A stretch of DNA of 64,000 bases from Cristatella mucedo (Eukaryota > Bryozoa > Phylactolaemata > Cristatellidae). The notes under the pieces were generated by a model. The model saw only the letters and a list, made by a program, of their open reading frames with translations, was not told the DNA's origin and made no database searches. The position numbers and the translations under genes were made by a program. Of the stretch, positions 41,336 through 52,435 are shown in pieces; position 1 is the stretch's first letter; every line of letters starts with the position of its first letter. Where the stretch lies: positions 3,777,501 to 3,841,500 of the forward strand of contig WPIO01000034.1 of the NCBI GenBank assembly GCA_009760855.2. Direction: 5' to 3'.

Positions 41336-42425
41336 GTAAATAACCAGGTCTCGAGGCATGCACGGCCACGAGAATGCAAACAAGCGTTAGCATGCTCAGG
41401 CTTTAGTTTTTAGCTTTAGCTTTAGCTCAGACAGGCTGGCATGCTAAAGCGCACATGAAGACACTTATGGCCACCGGCTTCGTCAAACTTTCGTTAGTTA
41501 TATGCCCCGGTTATCATACAGAGGTAAGCACACAAAGAAAACTGGAGCCAAAAGCCGAAAGTCTGAAGCACGAAGGAATCTTTAGCATGTATGCATCTTC
41601 AGCAGAAGTACAAAAGATTCAAAGAGACGATTGTATCAATAACTAGCGACCATAGCCGAAGAGAGCTCTAGATTTTCCGAATTTGAGGAAGACACTATCT
41701 CACGAAGGCGACGTTAAAATGGCTTTACATTATAGTTGCAGATACAGAGCTGTCTCATCTTCTTAAAGGGCATATTTTGCACGAGCCACTGCATTTATTG
41801 CTATTTTGTGGCAAATCGCGAGGCTTTCAGAAGTCTGAATTGCCGAATGCACTGAAGCCTTCTAATTTCTGAGAGTAGCAATACATTATGACAGATTGGT
41901 TGCTAATTTTTCTAGGACAAATTGTAAGAGACAGTGGAATTTAGCAGTGACCCATCGACCGAAGCAGAACCCACTGAGCGGAAGCAGATCGCTGGCGCAG
42001 CAGGCAGCAGCAGCAGGCAGCAGCAGCAGCAGATCCTTAGCGCTCGCTAGTGCACTGAGGCAGCAGCAGCAGGAGGCCTGCAGATGCCGGCTATCGCAGT
42101 CAGCCAGTCGTTACGAGATCCGTTACGTACCGGAAAATACGAAAGTAAAAGTTATTGGATTCAACCGCTTAAATTTCTCTCATGGAAAAGCAATTTCCTC
42201 GCACGGGAAATTTTCCAGATTGCATCATACGAACCATTGATCGTACGCCAGCACCGTGATACCGAAGCTCGCGAAGCCAGACGACCGACTGCCGAGCAAT
42301 CGGCAGCTGCTGCTTAGGCTGCGGCGACAGACTAAAAGCTCGCCGCACGCTGAAATGCACGCACTTCTGAGCAGCTGAAAGCTCGCGCTCACTCGCGGGG
42401 CTCTCGCGTTCGATCAAGCGGAAGC
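41336..42425. other. 3' flank of the second sulfotransferase gene, no gene
   Basis: CAG-type trinucleotide runs at 41,996-42,080. No supported frame. Confidence 0.4.
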
Positions 42426-43718
42426 TCAGCGCTGAGAGCTCCTGCACACCGGCTGAGCGGCGTTAATTAATTGGAACAGCTGCAGCTCCGTCATGCCAGC
42501 CAGCTGACAGGAAGCGTCCCGTCGGCCGCCCTCACTCAGCACGTAGGCGCCGCTGACGTTCACGCTCCAGCTCCTGTTCCCCTTGCGCACCGTGTCGCGA
42601 ACTACGGCGGCCACGCAGCGCTTGTAAAAGGCGGCCTGCTTGTCGTGGTACTCGAGCACCTGCTCGCGCACGTACGCCTCTCCGCGACGCCGAATCTGGG
42701 CGTCCATCTTGGCACGGAAGTGATCGTACAGCATCTTGTCAGCCCAGTTCCACTCGTAGGCCAGGCTGCGAACTTTGCTGGACAGGCGCGCGCTCGGGCT
42801 GAGCCGGTAGTTGGTCTTGAAGTGCAGCAAGTCGTCGGTCGTCCAGCCGAGCAGGTCTCGCATGAGAACGAGGCTCTCCTCCAGCCGCTCGACGACGAGC
42901 ACGAGATGAAAGGCCTCGTCGATTTCATCTATCTTGCGCGCCACGACCTCGCGCGTCGGCGCGGGCGAGAGGTCGAGGCCGAAGTCGTACAGCTGCAGAA
43001 ACTGCAAGCGCCCCACGCCGCACGGGTACTCGAGCGCTGCCGAGCTCCGATTGCCGCCGCTGGCCGCCAGCTCAGCCAGGTAGTCATCGAAGGTGGCGTT
43101 TTGGCGACGCTCGTCGTCGCATATTTCACCGAGAAAGTAGTGGTAAGCGGAGTCCATCTGCTCGGCCGGATCGCGCACGACGGTCACGAAAAACGTGTCG
43201 TTCCGCATGAAGCCCGCTGCGTCCGAGCCGAAGCGCGCATGGGCGGCCATGACGTCGAACAGCGGGTGCGAGCAAGTGCGCTTGGCGCGGCCGGGGTGGA
43301 ACGAGCGAGGGAAGAAGATGTTGCTGCCTTGCAGAGGCAGAGCGACGGACAGGTTGTGCTTCATCGCGTAGCCGAGAATGATGCGCTGGACGCTGCTGCT
43401 CGCGCACTTGTGCGTCTTCAAGAAGTAGACATGCCGCCGAGGCCGAGCAGGCGGCGGCGGCGGTGGCTCGGGCTGCTCAGGCGGCGGCGCCTCTGGAGAG
43501 CCGCCTGCCGAGAGCCGCCGCCGATCGAAGCTCAACGCCGCTCGCCGTGCCGGTGCTCGCGCTCTGAGCTCGAAGCGCTGCACGGCGCACCCGAGCAGCG
43601 TCAGAGCCAGAGCGCCGGCACACAGCGTGGCGAGCGAGGCGCGGCGGAGCACGAGAAAGCGAGCTGCATTCCCAGACTTGCAGTTCGTGTTGGGGCGAGC
43701 GCATGCCGACGTGCGCAT
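42426..43718 (-). CDS. Galactose-3-O-sulfotransferase family protein, copy 2
   Basis: A Golgi type II enzyme like copy 1; 430 residues, no intron. Membrane anchor about residues 28-47 (SLATLCAGALALTLLGCAV), then a Pro-rich stem (78-92). PAPS 5'-phosphate loop FLKTHKCASSSV (99-110); FDVMAAHARF (154-163); 3'-phosphate site FFVTVVRDPAEQMDSAYHYF (176-195); RLEESLVLMRDLLGW (278-292); WNWADKMLYDHFRAKM (323-338). It ends soon after the conserved ELQLFQLIN, so it lacks the long tail of copy 1. Potential N-glycosylation sites occur in NLSV, NDTF, NATF and NRSS. The opposite-strand frame of similar length is a composition artefact. It is inverted relative to copy 1. Confidence 0.9.
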   Translation of the reverse strand: MRTSACARPNTNCKSGNAARFLVLRRASLATLCAGALALTLLGCAVQRFELRARAPARRAALSFDRRRLSAGGSPEAPPPEQPEPPPPPPARPRRHVYFLKTHKCASSSVQRIILGYAMKHNLSVALPLQGSNIFFPRSFHPGRAKRTCSHPLFDVMAAHARFGSDAAGFMRNDTFFVTVVRDPAEQMDSAYHYFLGEICDDERRQNATFDDYLAELAASGGNRSSAALEYPCGVGRLQFLQLYDFGLDLSPAPTREVVARKIDEIDEAFHLVLVVERLEESLVLMRDLLGWTTDDLLHFKTNYRLSPSARLSSKVRSLAYEWNWADKMLYDHFRAKMDAQIRRRGEAYVREQVLEYHDKQAAFYKRCVAAVVRDTVRKGNRSWSVNVSGAYVLSEGGRRDASCQLAGMTELQLFQLINAAQPVCRSSQR

Positions 43719-44003
43719 GCCGACAGAAGATCGAAGCGACCAGTGTCTCCAAGATCGCGGCGTCTAGGCGGCAGTAAAGGATCTGGCAGCGTTGACTCAC
43801 GCCTCTAGCCTGAGCGTCGGCTAGCAGCTACTGCCGACTCGAGCCGGCTCCACAGACAATATGGCCTGCAGCGACTGAGCCAAATGTCATGTGGCAAAAC
43901 CGCAGAGCTTCATTAGAGCGGAACCAATTGAGCAGCTCTAGGGATTAGGGTATAGGGTATTGGGCATAAGCCCAAAGCATGCGATTCTCGTTTCTGATCA
44001 GCA

Positions 44004-44004
<1 letters not shown>
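43719..44004. other. 5' flank of the second sulfotransferase gene
   Basis: GC-rich near the gene. GGGATTAGGGTATAGGG lies at 43,941-43,957. No clear TATA box. Confidence 0.35.
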
Positions 44005-44005
<1 letters not shown>

Positions 44006-44097
<92 letters not shown>

Positions 44098-44346
44098 CTC
44101 TCTCTGTCTCTTTGTCTCTCTCTTTCTATCTCCCCGTCTCTGTCTCTGTCTCTCTCTTCTCTCTCCCTCTTTCTCTCTCTGTCTCTCTCTTTCTATCTCT
44201 GTCTGTCTGACTGCCTGTTTATCTGTCTCTGTCTATCTGTCTCTCTTCCTGTCTCTCTCCCTGTCTCTCTCTCTCTCTCTCTCCTCTGTCTCTCTCCCTG
44301 TCTCTCTCTCTCTCTCTCTCTCTGTGCCTCTCTGTGCCTCTCTGTG

Positions 44347-44387
<41 letters not shown>

Positions 44388-44395
44388 GTCTCAGT
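44006..44395. repeat. (CT)n microsatellite grading into CTGTCT variants
   Basis: About 85 bases of pure CT, followed by 300 bases of CTGTCT/CTCTGC/CTTTCT variants. Long open frames here are meaningless. Confidence 0.97.
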
Positions 44396-44724
44396 CTCAC
44401 TTGCGGCTGACTACACTTGTCATATATGACTAATTATCAGCTACGGCTGACTACCCTTGCCATCAACGACTGACTATCCCTCCGGAACGTCCGGTGACAC
44501 TAAGAGGGTACGAGGTCTATAGTTGCAGGAGTGCCGATTGCTTGCAGAGACAAGCCAGACAGAAGTACCAAGTACAGAATGCCCTGTGCAGTCCTGAAGC
44601 ACATTTGTGCCAGGCTACGAACGATTAATGAGTTACACGTGTCTTTACGAGATTATGGTTTACAGGAGGTTAACATTCTTCCCCGAGGGTAGGTAAGCCA
44701 CTTTAAGAGATATTTTTTTTCAAA

Positions 44725-44890
44725 GTGAAGTTTAATGCGGATGTGTCCGTCAACTTGAATACAGCCCATTTGGTTGCTAAAGGCTAGGGTCAGATTGATG
44801 GTATTGACTTCCCAGAGACAATTGCGCCAGTAGCAAAGTTCGACTCAAAGTGAGGACTCTCGTGGCCATAGCAATCATGTTTAGGGAATA
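44725..44890 (+). pseudogene. Ty1/copia-type reverse-transcriptase remnant
   Basis: The plus-strand translation gives HLVAKG, a stop, then GQIDGIDFPETIAPVAKFDS and, one base later, VRTLVAIAIMF. This is the start of the copia RT domain (LVAKG-Q-G-D-ETFAPVAK). It has two breaks in 50 codons. No LTRs or further domains are visible nearby. Confidence 0.75.
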
Positions 44891-45107
44891 AAACAATCCC
44901 GGCTGCTCTGCAAACGGTGAGCCAACTGCGCCTCTGCTAAGTTTGATAGACTGATTTCCCTCTGACTTACAGCCCTTTCAGTTACGCCTAGAAGCAGCTA
45001 AGCAATTAGATCCTTTTATTCAGATGACTCGTCTAGGATGAGTTACACAATGCCTGACTTGTACGCAGATGACTCGGCTAGAAAATCTGCTGTTATGAAA
45101 TCTCACT

Positions 45108-45306
45108 GGTAGCCAGTGCAGGTCGGCGAAAAGTGGAGTAATGTGGCAACTGCGACGCTCACGACAGACAAGTCTAGCAGCAGAGTCTTGCACCAGCTGC
45201 AATCGCCTGATCGCACATGCTGGTAGGCCAGTAAGCAGTGAGTTGCAGAAGTCGAGACAGGATGTCACGAATGCATGGACCAACTTAGACGTGGTCTCCT
45301 TGTCTA
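45108..45306 (-). mobile_element. LINE-A internal fragment
   Basis: Encodes part of the RT C-terminus on the minus strand (SKLVHAFVTSCLDFCNSLLT, RRSCHITPLFADLHWLPV). Both ends are truncated and no tail is present. Confidence 0.88.
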
Positions 45307-46609
45307 GTGAAGTTCGAGCTATTGAACAATGGGCCAATGCCGAGGAGCCACTAACACCATATACAACGTCCGGGAACTTTATTTTATGCACTTATGGACG
45401 CGCAGAAAACCTAGTTCAACCGAATTCAGAAATTTTCTACAATTTTGTGGTACAAGCAGAGAGCCGGACTCAAATTTCAAATTTCAGTGTGAACACAGTC
45501 AGCATTAGCTGAGTTAAAAAATTTACAGAAGCAAGAAGCTGAAAGTGAAAGTGAAGCTGCGTAAAAGTCAACAACAACAATGCACCTGATAGAGCTGCAC
45601 GCATTTACTTCTATCTATCAGGTGTAAAAAGTTTGGATGCAAGTCGTATGCAATGCAGAGATCGATAGATCTTTTATTTGCAGATATGTTGCTTCCGGCT
45701 TACATCCGGTTCAGACATTACGAGAGGTGTGCCACACAGGTGTGCTCCTTCCCAATACAGCCGGGTACCCAGTAAGCCTTTACAGTACGGAGTGTGGTTA
45801 AGATAAATGCGGCCACTGCTTGTCAACACACGTTCACCAAACATCAAAGAATGGTCATTTAACAGCGACAACAACAACAATAATAAGTCGCTTACCGTTC
45901 ACTAAACTGGGAATTGCATTGATCCATCTTAACGCAATCAATTCTTGTACACAGCAAGCACACGTTGAACACCAACCACACAACCCAGCGTAGCAGCGTG
46001 GCTCCAGAATGCTGGCTCATCATTCTCCTTTAAAGCTCTTTTCGTCGGTTTCAAGGCCGGAGAAATCGCGACTAGAAAAGGGACTAATCGAAAGGCATAA
46101 CCATATGGTCTTGAACCATGACCAGTACCGCCCAAAGCATGGTCTGGATATTCATTTTTTATTTTATGGGGTAGCTGTCAAAACTTCCGATCCCATTTCT
46201 GGCAGGTTGTCTTTTGAAAGATACCGTACAAAAATATTGGTTTGTCAGACATATTTCACAAGTATTTTCTGGTCATGCCCCATTAAGTTATCGTAGACAC
46301 AAACGTTTAACAAAGAAGAAAAGAACTGCCATGGAGTTTTCTATTCCAAGAATTTTGAGGGAGAGTATTGACCACTAAAGCAACAGCTATTTCTGAACGT
46401 TGGACGCTTGCAAAAGTTAACTGGCAAGAGCGGTCCTCCATCCACGAATCTACACATTCCTTCATCAATCGCCGCAGTCCCGATCTTTCCATCCCCCATC
46501 CGGAGAGGGATCAGTCATCTTTAGCAGAGAGCAGCAATTCAGACAGCGAGAAAGATAGGCAGGTTCAGATTCCAACTTCACAGATGCGACTGAGGTGAGC
46601 AAGCCATAT

Positions 46610-46610
<1 letters not shown>
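45307..46610. other. Intergenic DNA, no gene recognised
   Basis: Several frames of 60-95 codons on both strands, none with a recognisable domain. The region around 46,000-46,600 could be an unrecognised repeat. Confidence 0.35.
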
Positions 46611-46642
<32 letters not shown>

Positions 46643-46795
46643 TACTTGATAAAGCGCCCTCAGAGAACTTAATCTCTTAATCTCTTTCTAGCTTTACATT
46701 TGCTGCGAAGGGAAATGCAATTGAATGGTGAGTCAAATCATGCTTGAAAAACAAACAAAATGAATAACATGGTTAGAGGTGACATGCACAATATT
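46611..46795 (-). mobile_element. LINE-A 3' tail fragment
   Basis: A long (TAA)n run (46,611-46,641), then GCGCCCTCAGAGAACTTAAT and the 3' UTR up to GAGGTGACATGCACA. A short internal duplication of TTAATCTCT is present. Confidence 0.9.
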
Positions 46796-47088
46796 TCCCA
46801 AATGCAGCGATCTCAACGATCTGAAGGATTTGGTCTTACATAGTCCTAGGCTAAGCTTTTGACATGCATTCGTAAGGAGTGGACATTTTTAGATGAATGT
46901 GTAAAGTTAAAGATCAGAAAAAGCGTCATCATATTTTTCCAAGTTTTCTTTGCATTTATCATTGCAGCTGGCCAGCAGCAGTAGGGTATGTAGAATTTCA
47001 GCCTAGGCTCGATGTGATTATAAAAGTGTGGGATGAGAAGGTTGCATGAAAAGTCTGAAATACACGAAAGTCTGAACTACATGAAAGT

Positions 47089-47122
47089 CATTGAAATGCA
47101 TGCTACCGCATGCATTTCAATG
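47089..47122. repeat. Perfect 15-bp inverted repeat with 4-base loop
   Basis: Arms CATTGAAATGCATGC (47,089-47,103) and its exact complement (47,108-47,122), loop TACC. Confidence 0.92.
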
Positions 47123-48583
47123 TACTCGGCAGTAGCATCCGTTCTAATCGAATGGTGGCTCTTCTTTAACTCGAGAGCTGCTTTTGCTCTGAGAGGCAGG
47201 GCCGGCATCCCTTACACGAACGCAGTTTACTCGTCGTGCTCGAATGAAGAGCTCGGGAAAGCACAGCTGCTACTCACGGTTAGGTCTCCGATCTCCCAGT
47301 CACAGTTTGCTAACAGAGGAAGTGACTCCTACTCGAATCTACCTGAACGGTCCAGAATCAACAACCCGCAGTCTCTCCTGCAGAGGAAGTTTCCGATTTC
47401 GTCAGTTGGTTCGGATCGAGCGCGTTTGTCCGACAGGCCTGCATTAATTGGCCAGTTTTTGCCATGCAGACGCCAGTAGCGGTTGACGCGACGTCTGACG
47501 TAACAGCTCTCCAAACTACCTCGCCTCCCTGCTGGCCTCGAGTTCAACCCGCCTGGGTAGCAGCCATGACTGGCTCGTGATATCTGACGAATAATTGCGA
47601 TTCGCGGCGATCCACCTGCCATTCCTAAAATAGGCATTGCACTACTGTGATTACAATTCCGCTTCATAGACAAATCGTGTCACGGGTTTTCATACCAAGT
47701 ATCGTGCAGTGTCGCATGCGCGTTTACATGCAAATTTTCTTCGATGGTATGGTTAATTTATTTTTTCTGGAATTCTCGAATTGCAATCCACCCGCCATTT
47801 AAAAAATGAGTCACGACGAGCTGCAAATTCGCTTTTTAAGCGAACGGTTTTCTGCCTGACTCGCCAAATGTAATGCACTGTTCCAATGTAAATGTCCTCT
47901 GCAAATGGCCTCTAACGGCCCTGCCCAGAAAGTGGCCCTGCACTTTCAAAATTTAATCCACCTGCCATTTCAAAAATAAGAGTTGCGAAAATGTGTTTCC
48001 AATTCTGCTTCACAGATTATGTTGATTCAGGTTTAATGGCTAATTGCACGTTCTTATTCCAATGGCCACGACCCGGCGTAGCGAGTGGCCCGGCCGGTTT
48101 TTGAGCTGCGAAATGGCGAAATAATTTAAGCTTTCAGTACATCTTATGAAGGGCTTGGTAGCCAACGAGAGGTTTCAACCTCGATGTGATTGATATTGCC
48201 ACCATTGGTAAGTTGCCATCGCACCTCAAGAAAGATATCTGGCTAATCTGGCTAGAAAAATATCTGGCTACGAAGAAGCAGTTTTATTTTCTTTGCTTGC
48301 GACGATATGACTTATGCAGACGTCTTAACTAATAATAGCTTATGATAATTAATAATAACTTATGAACGACTTATGAAGAGTTTATGGCTGTCAGCTTGCA
48401 CCTTGCACCTATTAACTTGCACCAATGGCTGTCAACTTGCATCCACTTTGACACACTCTCGGCGTCACGATAGCATTGGATTTAATGTCGGAGACTATTA
48501 CGGATTTCCACACTCTTGGACGTAAAAAGTGCCCTGCCACGCGCTCTCCTCCGCGGCCTTCACCTAGGCAGTATAAACTTTAC

Positions 48584-48609
48584 CGTTTACCGAGTAAACT
48601 CGGTAAACG
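48584..48609. repeat. Perfect 12-bp inverted repeat with 2-base loop
   Basis: Arms CGTTTACCGAGT and ACTCGGTAAACG separated by AA. Confidence 0.88.
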
Positions 48610-49569
48610 CCTCGGGAGTATAAACGCTGCGACAACGTTAAAGCACGCTTCAAAATGAAACCTAAATGCCTTTAGAAGTCCTATGAACGTCGTAGTACAC
48701 AGCAAAATAGATATATTTAATCCGAAAGCGATCGGTTTTTCCAAGCGAACGCGTGCGGCAGAGTAGGCGTCTAGTCAATGTCAACTGTAAGTCCAGGTCT
48801 TGCGAAAATAGCGCCTCAGAACGCTGCTAATAAATTGTAAACGCCGAAGAAAATCCGCTCAAACACGCAGAAGACAGCCGAAGGCATTCAACATATAGCA
48901 CGTTGACCATACATAGGCTTGAGAAATCGATCGGAGCGTCTTCTCGAGATCGTCTGCTCAGCTCGATGATCTGACGTCATCGGCCCGCCATTCTCAAGCT
49001 GCCCTGAGTGTCTCAATTTTTGTTCCCAAGTAAGACGTAAGTGTCATTTTTTTGTTTCTTATGCCTCCTTAAAATTACAGGAAAATCTATTATTCCCTAC
49101 AATCGTGGTTTGTGGAACCGGGACAATAATCAATTTAAATTATACCCTATCTCATTAGAAAGCTGACTAATTTGTGGTTCACATTCATTCAGAAGGAACG
49201 TAAATTAAACGAAATTAACATTGATTTATTCTGAAGTGCTACAAAATGACCTAACAAAAGATTTCGCGAATGACCATACCTTCTAGATTTGTGTCTGTAC
49301 CGCAAATCGCTGTCTTGAAGTATCCCTGCAAGTACTGTCTTCGTCCGTCACATTTTTTTTAAGATTCTGTCCTTAGTAGGGAAATTCAGTATATCCTGCT
49401 GAAATTGCTCGCCTCGCTCCTCCGAGTAATCATCAATTTTTTCCTAAAATTTTTCAAGAACGAGCATTAAAGATGCGGACTTTGGGAGACATTCTGAATT
49501 TCTTTTTGGCATAATTCTTTATGAGAAACTCAGTCAACCTGTCATAGTTTTTCCACCTTGTGATTTACG

Positions 49570-49718
49570 AGAAAATAAATAAATAAAACTCATTTGTATA
49601 GCACCCTAAGAAAACTTGTTTTATTCAGGTGTTTCACGTATGCCACGGAGCTCGAGCCCACGACCTCGGCCTGACCTTGGTCGGGGCGAGTGCCTTAGCC
49701 AGTGGGCCAAGGTAGTTC
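49570..49718 (-). repeat. SINE-1 copy
   Basis: Minus-oriented: an AAATAAATAAATAAA end, CATTTGTATAGCACCCTAAG, B-box GGCTCGAGCTC (complement at about 49,650), A-box region GTGCCTTAGCCAGTGGGCCA. Confidence 0.85.
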
Positions 49719-50249
49719 GGCGTACAATAAAAAATTCGTAGCAAGCCACAAACCTTTGTAACAAAACTATTCCAAACCAATTTTCCGTCCAGTTCAGCCT
49801 CTTTGCTAATTCCACACGTTCTGTGATCTTCATTACCCGCGGTCAGACGAAAATATTATCTTTAACCTTTTCCCGACAGATCTAGAATGACGTTTTAAAG
49901 GTAGTTAAAAGCTTCAGACTCTTTCCCATAAAAAACTGACTGATTCGGCCTAACTTGTTGTTCAGGGGTGGATTGTAGTTATTCTACGCGTCTACCAACG
50001 GCTTTCTCTCACTTGATGTTCTTCTACCCTGTAGAGAACTCGGTTCGCTGTGGCCAGTTCCTTTTTTGATAGAGCGCCTTTTAGCGTCCAGCCAAGGCAA
50101 AGGTAACATGAAAACATCGCAAACATGCTGTAGAGACTTACCAGAAATGACATCCTTTTGAAGTCGGAAATGACCTCCGAGCCTTTGTCTGTACTTCAAG
50201 GCACTCAGCAGCATCTCAACACTGATAAATAAATAAATAAATCCTAGCT
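49719..50249. other. Intergenic DNA, no gene recognised
   Basis: Nothing recognisable. Confidence 0.3.
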
Positions 50250-50412
50250 GATTAAACAGCCTCTTTTTGTATAGCGACAGAAGAGCCTTTTATGGCTATC
50301 ACCACCGCTTGCAGTGGCGATAAAGAATCGCCCACCGCAGGAATCGAACCCACGACCTCGGGACCGAGGTCGTGAAAGCAACCGCCTTACCTAGTGTGCC
50401 ATCGGGGCTCCA
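50250..50412 (-). repeat. SINE-2 copy with best-preserved tRNA head
   Basis: Minus-oriented, with A-box-like GCACACTAGGTAAGGCGG and B box GGTTCGATTCC (complement at 50,339-50,349). Body TTTATCGCCACTGCAAGCGG, end AGAGGCTGTTTAATCAG. Between the boxes lies a perfect 11-bp hairpin (50,351-50,374, CACGACCTCGG arms). Confidence 0.85.
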
Positions 50413-52274
50413 CATAATGATGACATTCTCATTGAGGTTAAAAGAGTAAGCCAATGGAAAGACGGGTACTCGTTCTTATCATAAAGTAGCGTGGCTTTGA
50501 GGCTAATCGTTGAGCTATCTATAGAAATAGGCACCCGTCCACTCGGATTCACAGCTGATTATCATTGCCTCAATTAGAAAAATGCCAAATTGTCTCGGAA
50601 GTACAGCCCATCCTTGCCAACTGAAAAAGTTGTAAAAAAGCTGGTGACGCTGTCTCTTATGTTACTTTCATATTTTAATCCAAATAAGTTCCGCCTGTTG
50701 AACTTATGAAGTCATAAGCTCAGTACTAGACTTGGTAAGGCAAAGGTCTCTGATCAGAGTATCTGTTCACGTATTTTTGGATGCGACAGTGTGGCTCGCT
50801 CTCCTCGGCTGTATCTGTGAAATTGTAGTCTGGATCGGTAAATAATATCTTCCGGCTTGTTGTTCTCTCCTTAAGATGGCTGATCCCTCTCCTTAAGAGA
50901 GGCGGGGAGGTCAGGAAGCTGTACGATAGGCGACAGATGAAGAAATTCGTGAATCTGCGAGATGGAAGGCGCGCTCGTGCCAGTTCGACTCTTGCAAGGA
51001 TTCTCCATGCAGAAGTTGCTTGAGTCGTCAATGGGAAAATCAATCGCCAAATTCGTGGGACTCGCAGACTTCACGAGCCTCTGTTTTCCACGTGCAACAT
51101 CATATAAAAGTGCCAGAATCACGTCAGCGTACCAAAATAGTGAGGTTTCACGATTACCTAATATTGTTCGGAAAATTCCATCTAGAGAGCAGAAATTCTT
51201 CACATCAACGCTCTCTTGCAGTGTCCGCATGTGAAATGAGGTTCCCATATCATGATCCCGCGGATGGCATGCCGAAATAACATACTTTATAGGTCTCACA
51301 CATTTTATCTTCACAAACGCTTTTGCGGGCCGTTTTATTTTCGTTATTGTCTTTGTAAAATATCTACAGGAAGCCAAATGCACCCGCTGGATGCAAGCAC
51401 CCTCTTGATGCCATCATTTAAATTAAACGTGGCTTTTTCCAATTCTCTTAATCTGCAAAAATATGTACTAAGATTTTCGCTTGAAGCAAATTTACTGCTA
51501 AAACTCTATGAATGCAACTCTACCGTCCTATATCCGCCTAGCCTTTGCCAAATCAGGTGATCGCCTCACAAAGCGTGCACTATGCTCGAACCTGCACCGC
51601 GTACGTTCGTACCGTACCATGCCAGCCACAAAAGCGGAGAAATTCAAAATATATACCTATCCCGACTACAGGAGCGAGGCTCTTGAAAAATTAGCTATTT
51701 TCTCTTTATTTTAAGCATACGGAACTAGGAAAACAAGCATTTATACCCAAGGACAACATAAATTTAAATCTTTAAAATAAGTTGGTACCGGTTGTTCAAC
51801 ACATTTCACAGGATATAAAGCGATTTTTAAAAGGTAATTTATAGGTAGTTTCCATCGGAGGTGGGCTCAGGAAGAATTTAATTTTAGGACTTACGATCGG
51901 AGCTGCAATTCCGAAGGAAGGAATTTTGGTTAAAACTCCTCTGCAGGAGCCCTCGAGCAATGGTAATTTGGAGCAGACATTTTTAAAGACATCGTAGGAG
52001 CCTCTCATCTTGGCCTATCTAGCTCAGCACTAAAAACTTGTCGACCGCTCTTGATATGCGTAATAAGCTCATCAATAAAACAGATTCAGACTGTGGGTGC
52101 ACCCCTAGTTTGAATAGTCTGGAGTCCTGCATCCAAGGACCTCCAGGCACCGAAGCGGTATACCGGGCTAAAGGCGGCGTTCTGGCAAAAGTGAGATTGA
52201 GCGGCTGCTGCAGCCAAGCCACGCCCCTTGGCAAGACTGACGGAGGGGGGGAGCTTTGCAAAAGTAATTACAAA
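50413..52274. other. Intergenic DNA, no gene recognised
   Basis: A 170-codon minus frame (50,871-51,383) has no recognisable domain and I do not call it. Otherwise unremarkable. Confidence 0.35.
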
Positions 52275-52435
52275 GTACTAGCTGACTAAACAGCCTCACT
52301 TGTGTAGCGGCAGATGAGCCTGGACGGCTATAGCCATCGTCGCTTGCAGTTGACGATAAAGAATCGCCTACCTGCAGGATTCGAACCCACGACCTCGGTC
52401 TTGAAGAGCGAGCACATTAAACCTCCTGGGCCGCA
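52275..52435 (-). repeat. SINE-2 copy
   Basis: Minus-oriented, with B box GGGTTCGAATCC (complement at about 52,378), TTTATCGTCAACTGCAAGCG and AGTGAGGCTGTTTAGTCAG at the end. Confidence 0.82.

Larger units (their letters stand above)
46796..49569. other. Intergenic DNA, no gene recognised
   Basis: Contains perfect hairpins at 47,089-47,122 and 48,584-48,609. No frame with a domain. Confidence 0.4.

Noticed and set aside
42471-43808. 445-codon frame opposite sulfotransferase copy 2
   Set aside because: Antisense shadow caused by GC-rich third positions; no recognisable motifs.
43960-44433. Ser/Leu repeat frames of about 150 codons
   Set aside because: Pure translation of a CT microsatellite.
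50330-50412. Possible functional tRNA gene
   Set aside because: A and B boxes are present but the cloverleaf is not complete and the sequence continues into the SINE-2 body.
50871-51383. 170-codon minus frame in host DNA
   Set aside because: No domain, no start context, several overlapping frames on both strands; cannot be supported.
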